From NCBI GenBank assembly GCA_018398575.1, contig JAGTXZ010000005.1, positions 868,001 through 932,000 of the forward strand: a stretch of 64,000 bases of DNA. The letters are read 5' to 3'. Both the position numbers and the translations under genes were made by a program. Under the pieces are notes generated by a model. The model was not told the DNA's origin, did not search any database, and saw nothing but the letters and a program-made list of their open reading frames with translations. Source of the DNA: Ampelomyces quisqualis. Taxonomy: Eukaryota; Ascomycota; Dothideomycetes; Pleosporales; Phaeosphaeriaceae. Position 1 is the first letter of the stretch; the number at the start of each line of letters is the position of its first letter. Shown in pieces: positions 54,735 through 64,000 of the stretch.

Positions 54735-55556
54735 GTGCCTGACTCGTTGCGGTCGATTCCAGACACATTCTTCAGCGACAACGTGACCTTAATAAATACA
54801 CTTCAACCCTGTCCGGACACCTCGCAGCCTTTGCAAGTACAAGACACAAACAATCCTATGGTTGCAGGCATGTCTCCTCCCCACAAGACGCATTATTTCA
54901 AGTATTTCAATCCAGGTCCAGCACACGTCAATATCAGAAATGAGCGTCCTAAACTATGTCTATCAGGACAAGATAGCGGTATCGAGAAGTGGATCAAGGA
55001 TGATCTAACAGCACATAAACGCCCCGATAAACGAGTTTCCTCCATTCTCTCGCTATCATCAGCAAGTAGCTGCGAGATGTACACCGATACTGACATGAGC
55101 GACAACGAGAATGAGATAGAAATGTGTGCTCCTCGACCTGCACTACCAACCTCTACGCCCAGGACAATTGAAATTATCATCCGGAAGATAGAGCTCGACC
55201 TGCGCTTCACTGCGCACATCCAGTACAACGGAGGCAGAAACTCAATTGCCTCAAACAGCAATAGCTCATCATCCCAACAAAGCAGCCAAAGAGTATCTGG
55301 ACCTACGGACAAGCGTAAAACACAATCAGACGACAACTACTCGCTGAACAACGACCAGGAGCAAGATGCCAACAAGCCACGTCGCGAACCCCTCGCCCTA
55401 ACAAAAAGCCCCTCGCCTATCACAAGATTTGCGCATCCCTTCCCACAAGCACAAACAGCACCGCTTCCGACACCGACGCACATACCCAGAACCACCATGG
55501 CCGACTGTGCACACGACGAAGAACCACCTGCCCTGTCCCGCACACACGCGCAGTAA
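54735..55556 (+). CDS. Hypothetical protein, disordered, unknown function
   Basis: 273-codon open frame starting MPDSLRSIPDTFFSDN. A Ser/Asp-rich motif region (VSSILSLSSASSCEMYTDTDMSDNENEIEM), a short beta-like segment (TIEIIIRKIELDLRFTAHIQYN) and an Asn/Ser/Gln-rich tail are seen. The composition is unlike random translation of this DNA and the ATG context is reasonable. No family is recognised. The 3' end is uncertain: another frame at 55429-55803 also looks partly coding (KFPVRDSYNTKFEADTQLPE), so a spliced extension or a second small gene starting at 55497 (MADCAHDEEPPALSR) is possible. Confidence 0.5.
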   Translation: MPDSLRSIPDTFFSDNVTLINTLQPCPDTSQPLQVQDTNNPMVAGMSPPHKTHYFKYFNPGPAHVNIRNERPKLCLSGQDSGIEKWIKDDLTAHKRPDKRVSSILSLSSASSCEMYTDTDMSDNENEIEMCAPRPALPTSTPRTIEIIIRKIELDLRFTAHIQYNGGRNSIASNSNSSSSQQSSQRVSGPTDKRKTQSDDNYSLNNDQEQDANKPRREPLALTKSPSPITRFAHPFPQAQTAPLPTPTHIPRTTMADCAHDEEPPALSRTHAQ

Positions 55557-56116
55557 ATTTCCTGTCCGCGATAGCTACAACACCAAGTTCGAAGCCGACA
55601 CGCAGCTACCCGAACCCCCTCCAGTCCGCACCTCGTCATGTCTCTGCGCCGCAACCCGTCGCGCGTCGTCGAGCGCAAGACTCGGCGTGCACTGCGCAAG
55701 CGTTCGCCGGCCCAATCGCGTCGGGGAAGATGGAGTGGATAGTCGTGTACCATTTTCTCGTCCCTGCTGTTTTGCCGAGTACGTACAAGATATTTCATTT
55801 TGAATCGGAGCGGGTGGGAGTCGTGCGCGCTGATTCCGGCTGTGGGGGGAGGGTTGTGCGGGGGAGAATTACGCAGAGGGCCTGGTGTCCTTGGGCCATG
55901 TGGATGCGATAGGGGGTGACTCCACGTAAGTGTGATTCACATGTGATGATGGCGACGTGATGTCTTCTTCTTCTTCTACAAGGGTTACATACATGTTCCT
56001 TTTGTCGAGAATAAACCCCGAAAAATAAGTAAAGGGTGAAAAGACAATCTGCTAAAGAAGAAGGAGAAGAGGAATTCAAAATATCACTACAACGACCCCT
56101 TTTGCTTTAAAACTTA
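55557..56116. other. Intergenic region, possibly with further exon
   Basis: 560 bp between convergent genes. The first 240 bp continue the possible reading frame noted for the preceding gene. After 55800 no coding signal is seen. Confidence 0.35.
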
Positions 56117-59100
56117 CTAATACGGTGCTTTTCCCACGCCGTGCGCCTCGAGATTGTTTACATCATCGCTCTCATCCTCATCAACACCTATGCTATCAAG
56201 AAAGCCTGAAAAATCCGGTTTCTTCCCTACGACTTCACTTCGTCTATGTTTCGCTATGCGATCGCCGCTTCTATCATGACTTCTCGCGCTTTTCACGCTC
56301 TTGGTTTTCTTCACTGTGTTGCCGTTCGGCGCAGTCTTCGGCCTTGCAAAGTCGCGGCTGTCTGTCATGCCAGTCGGAGAAATGGATTTGTCGCGCAAGT
56401 TTTCTGGGATTGGAGGAACGGGAGGGACGCCGCCCATTGTAAAAGCTCTGTTATGCGCGGTTTGTGCGTAGATAAAGGATTCCGATTTGTGTGATGGTGG
56501 GCTTGCCGTTGCGTTTGCGGTTTGGGGACGTGGAGTCAGTGTTGCTGCGGGCGTTGCCTCGCTGTTGCCGTTCTGGCCGAGCGGCAGTATTTCTAAACGA
56601 TCGGCAGTGAGGAACGATGCATCAGAGAGAGAGTGTACGCTGACGAGAGAGTCAGAAGCGGAAGAGTCGCGGTTATTGGATGAGCGCCAGCGTTGAGATG
56701 GGGCGCGATGAGAGTAACTTGTCTTCGGAGCATGCGGACCGGACCCAGACAGTGCGCGCTTCAAGTCGTCGACCCGGACTGTACTGCGCTGAGAGGAACT
56801 GCTGCCAGGTGTTCGACTAGAACTGCCATTTCTATTCGGAGAGCCGAGACGTCCAACTAAGCCATAAGCAGCAGAGGGTGGCCTGCTTTGCGCACGTCTT
56901 GGACTTGGTACTGGGGAATTGTTGCGGCTGTCGAGATGCCCACTAGGAATGCTGACACCAAGGTAGTTGTTCTTCTGTATTCCAGTATACTGAGTTCCCG
57001 AATGCGACCCGGTGATAGAGGCCGATGAGGAGTCCTTGGTGTAAGTACTCAAACAGGCGTCGCGCGACCATTCGGCGAGAAGCTCTTCCTCGATTCTGTA
57101 CGGCAGTTGAGGTGCATGTTTGATGTTGATAGGTTGATGGATAGCGGGTATCGAGGAGGATATGGACATGGAACGCCCAGGTGAGCCCGGTGGCGATGTC
57201 GGGGGAGAATACAGGGAAGACGAATAACCTTCCGAGATCTTCTCGACAAGAGCCTCGCGATCATCGAAGGGTTTAAGTGCTTCTGTTTGGACGGTGGTGC
57301 TAGGAAGACGAACAGGATCCGGGTGCGGCGTGTCGATTCGTTCGATGGGCATAGACGGGACGCGGATACTCTTTACCCACAGGCCTTTGTTACTTCTCCG
57401 TGAAATCTCATTGTGCAACGAGCGTCCTACAGACGAGCCTTCAAAGTCCAGAGCCACGCTGAGAGCCCATAAGTACCCATGCACCAGGCTCCCAACACGA
57501 ACTTTGGTACCGGGATCTTCAATCGTGGCAATGTCTTCTTGCAGTCGCATTATCATTGGAAGCCCGCTCCTTGCAGCGTTCACTCCAAGCCTACTGACTA
57601 AGGTGGTCAGCAGCAGATGAAGTAAGAGGTAGTCCTCCTCAGAGTCGACGTAGTAGAGTGCGTTCTCGTAGATAGCCAGATGCAGCAATGGCAAGAAGGT
57701 GTCTTTAACTTTGCTGGGCCGGGTAGCCCTCTCTCTTTGCGACGCATTCGAGACCGCGCGGCGTGCCAATGCGCCTTTGTCGCTCTCCTTCTCTTTCTTC
57801 TTGTAGTTATCCACAATCTTCAAATCCTGTTTCTTCTTCTCAAGATTGAGCCAAGTGACGACTGCATCTACGTATGCTTTTCTAACTTTGCCGCTTGGGT
57901 CGCGCAATAGCCATTGTGTCCCTTCCCAGACACTCACGCCTACCGTGCTCCGCGATACAGAGGCGGTGGAACCATCGGGTCTTCGGGTGTTTGCAGTCCT
58001 GAGGATATCCTTGACAGACTCGAGAGCTGTAATACGCGCAGTCTCAAACGAGAAGAAGCGATCGACGTGCGCCTTCTCTTGGAGGCTTACCGAGTCCGCT
58101 ACAGCGTCAATTGTGCCGTTAGGATTTTCAATGGCCTCGGCAGTCGAAGAGCTGCTGGACATTCGCGATGGTTTTAATCGGCTAAGGATGGCTTCCACCA
58201 TGTCGGATATTTGATCGGTGTAGTAGACATGCGTCGCCAGGTCCGCCATGCACCTCTGCACCGTGGCCAAAAGCTTGACCCGGGTCGTTGACGGCGCCTT
58301 GACGACTTCCATTACGACTCCTGCGGGTTTTTTGGCAGCTTCTGGGTCGGTCACGTCCTTTTCTGAGAGCACTGAGGTGGATTGTTGATGATGTGGCAGT
58401 ATCGATGATCCAGGTCCGCCGAGTTGGAGGAGCAGCAATGTATGAGAAACAACTCCGACCAGCACGTCCATGACGCTGAGCCCAATGAAGTTGATCGTGG
58501 AGGCCAGCAAAGAGTCAATGACCGTTGCCAAGACCAGCTGTCGGTCGAGGTCGTCTTCGACTATCGGACTGCGCACGAGGGTTTCGACGGCAGCGACGAG
58601 AATGGCATATCGGTCCTGAACAGGTGCCCATGCGCAGATGGTGGCCATCAGCACAGTAGCCCAGCCTCCGCTGGCATCGCCGACATGTTGCGAGCTCTCG
58701 ACGTGCCCCCCAATGAAGCTCAGCACGGCCGAAGTCGCGAGCCGCAGCTGGCCGCGGTTGACGCCCTGGAAGATGCTCCTCAGCGCGCGGAGCGCAAGCA
58801 CGCCGGCATCTTCTTCGGCGAGCTTGTCCGCATCCTCGGTGGTTCCCGAAGCAGCAATGGCATCGCCGCCCTCGTCGTCGTCGGTGCGCGCGGTGGAGAC
58901 GCTCTGGCGGCGGCGCAGCGCCTGCTCTTTGTCGTGCTCGTCCTGGTGCTCCTCGCGGCTCTCGAGGCGGCGGATGTACGCGCCCGTCTCGGCGTGCATG
59001 TTGCGCAGCACGACGGGGATGACGAGGGCGAGCTGGCGCGCCGTCTCCGAGGCGAGCGACTCGGCCGCGGCGACGGCGTTGAGCGCCTGCAGGCCGGCGC

Positions 59101-59629
59101 GGCGGAACCTGATGGCGACGGGCCAGGCGACGGGCGTCTTGCCGGCCGCGGGCGGGTCCCTGGAGGCCAGCTGGGCGTAGAGCTGGACGAGGTGCTCGTA
59201 GTGGCGGATGTAGTCCTGGTCGGCGGCGAGGGCGGCGGGGTCCTGGTGGGCGCAGAGGGCCTCGAAGGCAGGCACCGACTCCTCGACCATGGCCACATGG
59301 CTCGAGGCCAGGATGGTGCGCAGGATGCGCAGCACGGCGGCGGCATAGAGCGGGAGGTCGCGCGGGCACTTCTCGATCAGGGCGCGCACAATCTGCAGCG
59401 TCACCTGCACGCTGCCGGCGCTGCCCTTCCACACGTCCTTGGTCGCGCGCTTGTCGAGGAAGTCGCCGACCTTCTGCAGCTTGCTGCGGCGCGTGCTGGC
59501 ATAGTACAGCAGGTAGCTCAGCTCGCTCGAGTTGGCGCGGACGTCGGCGTTGTTCTTGTGGAACTTGGGGTAGCACTTGAGCACCAGGACCTGGTGCTTC
59601 GGGCGACACGCCTGGCGCGCGGCCTTCAT
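56117..59629 (-). CDS. efr3: EFR3-type plasma-membrane scaffold protein
   Basis: 1170 aa, single exon, starting MKAARQACRPKHQVLVLKCYPKFHK, the fungal Efr3 N-terminus. The Cys and basic residues there are the likely palmitoylation and lipid-binding site. The N-terminal half is a long armadillo/HEAT-like helical array (SSELSYLLYYASTRRSKLQKVGDFLDKRA, VQVTLQIVRALIEKCPRDLP). The C-terminal 350 residues are Ser-rich and disordered, with a basic patch before the end (KKTKSVKSARSHDRSGDR). Efr3 anchors the PI4-kinase Stt4 with Ypp1 at the plasma membrane for PI4P synthesis. The frame is open 34 codons upstream but Pro/Ala-rich, so the Met before KAARQACRPK is chosen. The first kilobase of the gene is very GC-rich and leaves long antisense open frames. 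Confidence 0.88.
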   Translation of the reverse strand: MKAARQACRPKHQVLVLKCYPKFHKNNADVRANSSELSYLLYYASTRRSKLQKVGDFLDKRATKDVWKGSAGSVQVTLQIVRALIEKCPRDLPLYAAAVLRILRTILASSHVAMVEESVPAFEALCAHQDPAALAADQDYIRHYEHLVQLYAQLASRDPPAAGKTPVAWPVAIRFRRAGLQALNAVAAAESLASETARQLALVIPVVLRNMHAETGAYIRRLESREEHQDEHDKEQALRRRQSVSTARTDDDEGGDAIAASGTTEDADKLAEEDAGVLALRALRSIFQGVNRGQLRLATSAVLSFIGGHVESSQHVGDASGGWATVLMATICAWAPVQDRYAILVAAVETLVRSPIVEDDLDRQLVLATVIDSLLASTINFIGLSVMDVLVGVVSHTLLLLQLGGPGSSILPHHQQSTSVLSEKDVTDPEAAKKPAGVVMEVVKAPSTTRVKLLATVQRCMADLATHVYYTDQISDMVEAILSRLKPSRMSSSSSTAEAIENPNGTIDAVADSVSLQEKAHVDRFFSFETARITALESVKDILRTANTRRPDGSTASVSRSTVGVSVWEGTQWLLRDPSGKVRKAYVDAVVTWLNLEKKKQDLKIVDNYKKKEKESDKGALARRAVSNASQRERATRPSKVKDTFLPLLHLAIYENALYYVDSEEDYLLLHLLLTTLVSRLGVNAARSGLPMIMRLQEDIATIEDPGTKVRVGSLVHGYLWALSVALDFEGSSVGRSLHNEISRRSNKGLWVKSIRVPSMPIERIDTPHPDPVRLPSTTVQTEALKPFDDREALVEKISEGYSSSLYSPPTSPPGSPGRSMSISSSIPAIHQPINIKHAPQLPYRIEEELLAEWSRDACLSTYTKDSSSASITGSHSGTQYTGIQKNNYLGVSIPSGHLDSRNNSPVPSPRRAQSRPPSAAYGLVGRLGSPNRNGSSSRTPGSSSSQRSTVRVDDLKRALSGSGPHAPKTSYSHRAPSQRWRSSNNRDSSASDSLVSVHSLSDASFLTADRLEILPLGQNGNSEATPAATLTPRPQTANATASPPSHKSESFIYAQTAHNRAFTMGGVPPVPPIPENLRDKSISPTGMTDSRDFARPKTAPNGNTVKKTKSVKSARSHDRSGDRIAKHRRSEVVGKKPDFSGFLDSIGVDEDESDDVNNLEAHGVGKAPY

Positions 59630-59986
59630 CGAGGCGGTGGGCGTGGTTGCGTGCGCGCGTGCCGGGGCAGTGGCCAGGCGGGCGGCGGGCGGCGGGCGGG
59701 CGTGGTGCTGTCGCGGAGCCTCACGGATCACGGGGACGGGAGGCGGGCGCAGAAGCGACCTACACGTGCGACCGCGGCAGCAGCCTCTTCATCGAGCAGG
59801 CAGCACGGCGGCACGGGGCAGAGGGGGCTGGAGACGGTCTGGCGCGCACACGTGTTGCCCTACTGTCTATCTCCGTACCGAGAACGTACCGTAATACATC
59901 ACCATCCCCCGCCAAGCCCAGGGACAACACCGTCTCGGCAAACACGCGGCATGGTGGTCATTCACTACTCCGTACTGGTGATTCCT
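59630..59986. promoter_or_regulatory. EFR3 promoter region
   Basis: 357 bp between the EFR3 start and the stop of the next - strand gene. GC-rich; nothing recognised. Confidence 0.4.
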
Positions 59987-61243
59987 TCAACCCCAGCGCC
60001 CCCGTCCCCGAGACACGTGGCCTTCCCCTGACCTGATGGTCTGTTGCGGCTGGGCCTTCTTCTTGATCCTCACAAATCCCTTCGAGTAACGCGGTTTGTC
60101 GAGCGTGCCCGCCGGAGTGAGCTTATCGTAACGCTTCACCAATGCCGGCTGTGGTACGGCAGGCATATATCTGTCCGTCGATGCCAACATCGCGCGATGC
60201 AGCTCCTGCTCTCCCGTGGCCTCCGAGACCTCAGCGCGCTGAAGAGGGAGCGGCTTCCCCGTGAAGGGAGAATAGGCCTTACTTCCACTGTCTGCCAGCT
60301 TTGCACGCAAAACCTTGGGGAGTTCCCCTTGCAAGCCCTTCTCGATGGACGATTCTACAGCCCGCTTGACATTAAAGAGCCTCCGGGTCAAGTTTTGTCG
60401 AGGAAGAAGGGGAAATCCTTTCCTCTGTCTAAGACCAATCACAAATTGAATCCTGCGGCCGTTCGACACCGGTTCGACGAGATAATGCGAACCCTCGGGC
60501 ATTGATTTGAGAATGAAGTCTGGTCGCAGATGCGGGAAGTGGCTTTGCATCCACTCCAGCTGCGAGACGTCGTCGCTTGGCATGAGCCTCTTCAGCTTGT
60601 CCTTTATATGTTTGCCTGACAGGCGAAAGGTGAACTCGACAGGGCAGCCTTGTTTAATGAATTGGTAAGAGCGATCCAGAGAAAGCTTGAAGTGTTCAGA
60701 ACAGCTCAAGTTGATCGGTGTCACCCTCAACGCGCCCTGGCCCTTGCCTGAGCTCGCCGACTTGAGATTGTGCGGCAGAGATTCAGCCGTGAGCAAGGCA
60801 TACGTCCTGGCCTTCAACTGCCAATTCTCCCTTTGCATCCTCTCAATGTCCTCGGCCGTTCGTTTGGGAATTTCATAAGCAAGGTACAGTAGCTGCCCAG
60901 GCTCGACGTGCTTGTCATAAGCCTCTCGTAGCGATATGTTCTCGGCTACCGTCTTGCCCGCCTTGACAATGTTGATCAAGTGCTCCGAAGCCTCGGGAGG
61001 TGGTATTTGGTAGGCATCGAATGGTAGTATTTTGTGCTGGCCGAGAGTCGTTTTCGCTCTGGCAGTTTTGTAGAGCGTAAGGCTCCGGCGCTGCGCGAGG
61101 CACGGCGGCAAACGGCCGCCGGGCTGACGGCTCAGCAGGCATTGCGGGCGATACAGCGAGAACAGAGCGCGTACGTGTATTCGTATGGGCGGCGAGAGGA
61201 GAGAGCGGAATTCGACAATGGGCCGTCGTGCGAAAGACGCCAT
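59987..61243 (-). CDS. Mitochondrial protein, possibly IF3-like
   Basis: 418 aa, single exon, starting MASFARRPIVEFRSLLSPP. The first 65 residues are rich in Arg, Ser and Leu with no acidic residue until the conserved part, a typical mitochondrial presequence (RALFSLYRPQCLLSRQPGGRLPP). The middle has a beta-alpha-beta section (LLYLAYEIPKRTAEDIERM, ALRVTPINLSCSEHFKLSLDRSYQFIKQGCPVEFTFRLSGK) reminiscent of the C-terminal half of translation initiation factor IF3 (a ligand-strand, a helix, then a G-x-x-V-x-F-T strand). The C-terminus is basic (GFVRIKKKAQPQQ). Mitochondrial IF3 would promote initiation on the small ribosomal subunit. The match is by pattern only; it may instead be a fungus-specific mitochondrial ribosome-associated protein. 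Confidence 0.6.
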   Translation of the reverse strand: MASFARRPIVEFRSLLSPPIRIHVRALFSLYRPQCLLSRQPGGRLPPCLAQRRSLTLYKTARAKTTLGQHKILPFDAYQIPPPEASEHLINIVKAGKTVAENISLREAYDKHVEPGQLLYLAYEIPKRTAEDIERMQRENWQLKARTYALLTAESLPHNLKSASSGKGQGALRVTPINLSCSEHFKLSLDRSYQFIKQGCPVEFTFRLSGKHIKDKLKRLMPSDDVSQLEWMQSHFPHLRPDFILKSMPEGSHYLVEPVSNGRRIQFVIGLRQRKGFPLLPRQNLTRRLFNVKRAVESSIEKGLQGELPKVLRAKLADSGSKAYSPFTGKPLPLQRAEVSEATGEQELHRAMLASTDRYMPAVPQPALVKRYDKLTPAGTLDKPRYSKGFVRIKKKAQPQQTIRSGEGHVSRGRGRWG

Positions 61244-61388
61244 CGCCGCGGCGTTGTGTTCTTGTTGGAGTGGCAGACCCGACCGGAAGCTTTTGCGGAA
61301 GACGAAAAATGACTCGCTTAGCGCAGTTCCTACGCGCACACGACTCATGCATATGCACCTGTGTTATACCACACCACCACACCTTCTG

Positions 61389-61556
61389 CGTGTTGGGACA
61401 TCAACTTCGGGAGCAACATCTCCGAGTAAGTCATATCTACACATCCTAACTTGGAAAATCTTGCCAAATGACCACTGTAGCCGACTTGACTGTCCCGGCT
61501 CTGGAGACAGGCAGGGTATTGAGGAAACCAGCATGAGGTGCTTTAATCAGTGCTAA
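61389..61556 (+). pseudogene. 3' remnant of a small secreted cysteine-rich gene (copy A)
   Basis: Two pieces of a gene related to the one at 61785. An exon fragment ends at a perfect GTAAGT donor (61426). A 55-nt intron ends at CTGTAG (61480), and a last exon at 61481-61556 encodes a Cys-containing end with RLDCPGSG, GIEETSMRCF and a stop. The downstream copy B has the same element as RLDCPGTG and SMKCF. No signal peptide or first exon is found upstream; that space is the promoter of the - strand mitochondrial gene. I call it a 5'-truncated copy. Confidence 0.65.
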
Positions 61557-61784
61557 GATGGGAATGTCAGACTGCGCAAACGCGAAGTGTTTTTGCACGG
61601 GTTGGAGAGAGGTTCGGACGTCATATCACTGCATAACATGAGAGGGTACTCAAACATGGAACTAATTGATCCCGTTTGTATCTCCATCTCACTGCAATAC
61701 AAGTGACCACAAGACCTCAATTCACTGCATCACACCCTCAACGTCACCCTCGTTCACACAATTCTCAACAATCTCATCACCACG

Positions 61785-62266
61785 ATGCTCTTCTCAGCAC
61801 TTATTCTCTATTTTACCGTATCCGCCACAGCCGATACCGTCACCAACGTCACCGCCTCCGCCAGTCCCAACGTCCCCTTCGCCGTAGCCGACGCCTCACC
61901 ATCCGTTTGCCAATCTGGCTCCGGCACGCCCGGCGGGTGGTACTGGTGCTTCGGCAAATACTTCAACGACCTTGGTAGCGAGTTCGGTTGCGACGGGTGG
62001 CCCGAGACAAACTCATGCTTCTCTTTCAAGTACCCGAAGAATGTGCGACACTCGATTGGCCCTGATTACGGCGGCTATTGTAAATGTACGTGAAGTGCCC
62101 TCTTTCCCCACGTTCGCGGGAGACCTGAAATGACGTCAGTGTAGTCTTCCTTGACCTCGAGTGCAATGGCCCGGTTATGGATATTCATACCGACGGCAAC
62201 GTCCAGGAGTACGTTCATCACTGCTGCGAGGTTGGTGCGCGTAGACGATGTGCTAACTTTTTTTGA
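61785..62266 (+). CDS. Small secreted cysteine-rich protein, copy B (altered 3' end)
   Basis: Exons 61785-62085 and 62145-62266 (59-nt intron, GTACGT donor) give 140 aa. A signal peptide (MLFSALILYFTVSATA) is followed by a Cys-rich domain: CQSGSGTPGGWYWC, FGCDGWPETNSCFSF, SIGPDYGGYC, FLDLEC and HHCC. The domain is shared with the gene at 62773. Relative to copy A, an intron is expected right after HHCC, but the donor position reads GAGGTTGGT instead of GAGTAAGT and the gap to the acceptor is only 38 nt. Using the shifted GT puts the conserved last exon (62269-62341) in the wrong frame. Read-through, modelled here, adds a short non-homologous end. The protein may therefore lack its conserved last Cys. 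Small, secreted and Cys-rich is the profile of fungal effector candidates; activity is unknown. Confidence 0.65.
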
Positions 62267-62268
62267 AG

Positions 62269-62341
62269 CCGTTTGGACTGTCCGGGCACAGGAAACATGG
62301 CGGGCATCGATGGCCACAGCATGAAGTGCTTCAAGTACTAG
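62269..62341 (+). pseudogene. Stranded last exon of copy B
   Basis: Encodes RLDCPGTG, GIDGHSMKCF and a stop, homologous to the last exon of copy A (61481-61556). It is out of frame with copy B exon 2 by any GT donor I can find, so it is probably no longer translated in its original frame. Confidence 0.55.
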
Positions 62342-62772
62342 CGAGGAAGTGTGATAGTCCTCATTCCTGTCATCGCTGCGTGTGAGTCACCTACCAATAC
62401 CTGCACTTGGGACATACACTAATACTGCTACATTCGTTTGCTATGAAGTTGCACTCCTTCTCCCGCAAATAGTCTGCTCCCACCAAGAACTGTTCCGGTT
62501 CCCAAGGCAAGTCGGCGTTATTGCGTGAATGGGAGATGATTTTCAAAGAGATGTCGGGCCGTGATGGTAGTGGTGTAACTTCTGACCGCATTTACTTCAC
62601 GAATCCAGAGTCCGACATACGCGCTTCAATATACTCGCAATGATGAGATTGAGTCAATCACACGTGGAGACTATATATTACCACTGTTTATCAGCCACGT
62701 CTTCTCTAACAGAAACCTACCGCTCCGAGAATTACCATCAGCAAATCTTACCAACAACTACCGTTCTCAAAT
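62342..62772. other. Intergenic region between secreted-protein genes
   Basis: 431 bp. Short frames on both strands; no further homologous piece seen. Confidence 0.4.
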
Positions 62773-63060
62773 ATGCACATCACACACATTCTTCCCATTC
62801 TCTTTACGCTCGCCGCCGGCAACCCAGCTCCATGTACAAGCGGCCAATCCGGCGGCGCATATTTCTGCAGCGGCATCAACTTCACCAAAAAGTGCAAATG
62901 GGCGGCCCCAGGCCCGTCTTGCTATACTTTCGACGAATTTAAACCTCTGTCGCTGGGCCCCGACGGAGGAGGACATTGTAGGACCTTTTCGACCAAGGAC
63001 TGCACGATGGATCCCATTCCGCACTATCCTACTTATGAAAACAATAAAGCAGTATTGTAA
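62773..63060 (+). CDS. Small secreted cysteine-rich protein, copy C
   Basis: 95 aa, single exon. A signal peptide (MHITHILPILFTLAAG) precedes a Cys-rich domain collinear with copy B: CTSGQSGGAYFC, CKW and PSCYTF, SLGPDGGGHC and a final DC. Spacing between Cys 1-2 and the G-P-D-x-G-G-x-C motif are conserved between B and C, while the rest has diverged, so these are old duplicates. Copy C has no intron where B has its first one (after the GGxC motif) and ends shortly after with an unrelated tail (YPTYENNKAVL), so its 3' part was lost or replaced. Effector-like profile; function unknown. Confidence 0.7.
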   Translation: MHITHILPILFTLAAGNPAPCTSGQSGGAYFCSGINFTKKCKWAAPGPSCYTFDEFKPLSLGPDGGGHCRTFSTKDCTMDPIPHYPTYENNKAVL

Positions 63061-64000
63061 GTAGTATATACAGAGTCTGGGTCCCAGGCTTCCCACATCC
63101 TTCTGCACACATGGAAGCAGGTGCTGATGGTTACAAGGGTTATAAAATGTCCAGGCATCCCAGACATGCGAGGACCTAGCCCAGTACTGAGTATGCAATG
63201 TTGGGTTACCTGAAGTTTTCGCGAGTTGTGATATGTCGGTGTGCTTTCCCACAGTTCATTTATTTGTGTACGAGGTCACAACGGTCGTCGGTCCAGGAAG
63301 CGTCTCGTCGAACGTTAGTAGATGAGTTGTTGGAACCTGCAATCGGGAATAGAAGTCGACCGAGAAGGCGACTTGTAATCACACCTAATGACATAAAGCT
63401 GCATCTGCGTTTCGAGCTGGCGAAGTGATGGCGCGTAAGGAGAAGCACGAATGATATCGTACTTGTGGTGGAGAGATGATGACACCCCCAAGCGCGTGAC
63501 TCGACCGTATAAGAAGGTATATATATTTTTACCATGGCTCCATGGCACATACTCTCGGTCAATGCGTCCTTCCGAGTCGCTGCGGTAGTATGAGTTCAAT
63601 CGTACAGTAAGCGGCGTACACATCATGATCAATCAGCACGGCCCGAAAAGCTCTTGCATTAGTTTAGACGGTAACTACCTGCCGATACTGTTCATATCTT
63701 CGGCTCAACCTCCGCGGGCTGTTGTGTTCGTGGCCAACGTCTTCGACCAACCGTCTTCAAACGCACTCGTGCTAACGACCAAGTACAAAATGACGGGCAT
63801 TTCGACATCCACAGGCCTTGAGAATGCAACTTTGACGCTTCAAGAGCTGCATCGCTGGAATTAGCCTTCATTGACTGTGGCGTTTCGACCATTTACCGGA
63901 CGTTTAGGTGGAAACCAGGGATTCGTTTCGGACGATGCATCCTTCCCCACCATCCCACATGCCAAAGCCCCCTTCTCCTGGCATCAGTTGTTATGTTTCG
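63061..64000. other. Window end without recognised genes
   Basis: 940 bp. Overlapping frames under 110 codons on both strands with no domain or signal peptide. A gene crossing the right edge cannot be excluded. Confidence 0.4.

Noticed and set aside
58424..60031. 535-codon + strand open frame
   Set aside because: Antisense to the GC-rich 5' half of EFR3 and its promoter; its Gly/Ala/Arg-rich translation is a shadow of EFR3 codons.
63315..63892. Short frames at the right edge on both strands
   Set aside because: None has a signal peptide, Cys pattern or domain linking it to the secreted-protein cluster.

Overview
The window looks like a gene-rich chromosome segment of a filamentous ascomycete (Pezizomycotina), most likely a Dothideomycete. 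The genes have short GT-AG introns of about 47-67 nt with CTGAC/CTAAC-type branch points, no operons, and convergent or divergent spacing. They include fungus-specific families: a GAF-containing hybrid histidine kinase, DUF2011, DUF1996, an F-box protein, Pop8, a Gfd2-like protein and small secreted cysteine-rich proteins. The class is an inference from gene content; no marker locus is present. I saw no tRNA, rRNA, CRISPR array or intact transposon.

Layout. 0-11 kb: DUF2011 protein (-), hybrid histidine kinase (+, three exons), H3K36 methyltransferase SET2 (-). 11-23 kb: AT-hook protein (+), Suz12-type Polycomb protein with a C-terminal PHD finger (-), F-box-like leucine-rich protein (+), a six-exon WW protein with a Gly/Tyr/Gln-rich tail (+), RNase P/MRP subunit Pop8 (-). 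24-37 kb: coiled-coil protein (-), RuvB-like helicase 2 (+), secreted LicD-family protein (+), Ubl-WLM metalloprotease (+), a possible small membrane protein (+), and a membrane protein with AT-hooks (+). 37-43 kb is AT-rich and gene-poor. It holds a degenerate kinase-like gene (-), a broken DUF1996 gene (-) and an F-box gene (-). 44-61 kb: SLC4/Bor1-like transporter (-), Gfd2-like protein (-), ING-type PHD protein (+), two proteins of unknown function (+), EFR3 (-), and a mitochondrial protein with possible IF3-like features (-). 61.4-63.1 kb: a small cluster of related secreted cysteine-rich genes, one a remnant and one with an altered 3' end.

The genes do not form one pathway. A notable share act on chromatin (SET2, Suz12-PHD, ING, RuvB-like 2, two AT-hook proteins), probably by chance. 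Coordinates of spliced genes were derived by hand from splice signals, reading frame and domain continuity, and exon coordinates are in each evidence text. The most interesting items are the Suz12-PHD fusion, a WW domain split by a 17-nt microexon, the secreted-protein cluster, a 60-bp near-identical dispersed repeat in two promoter regions, the membrane/AT-hook protein, and in-frame introns whose retention would alter a PHD finger.
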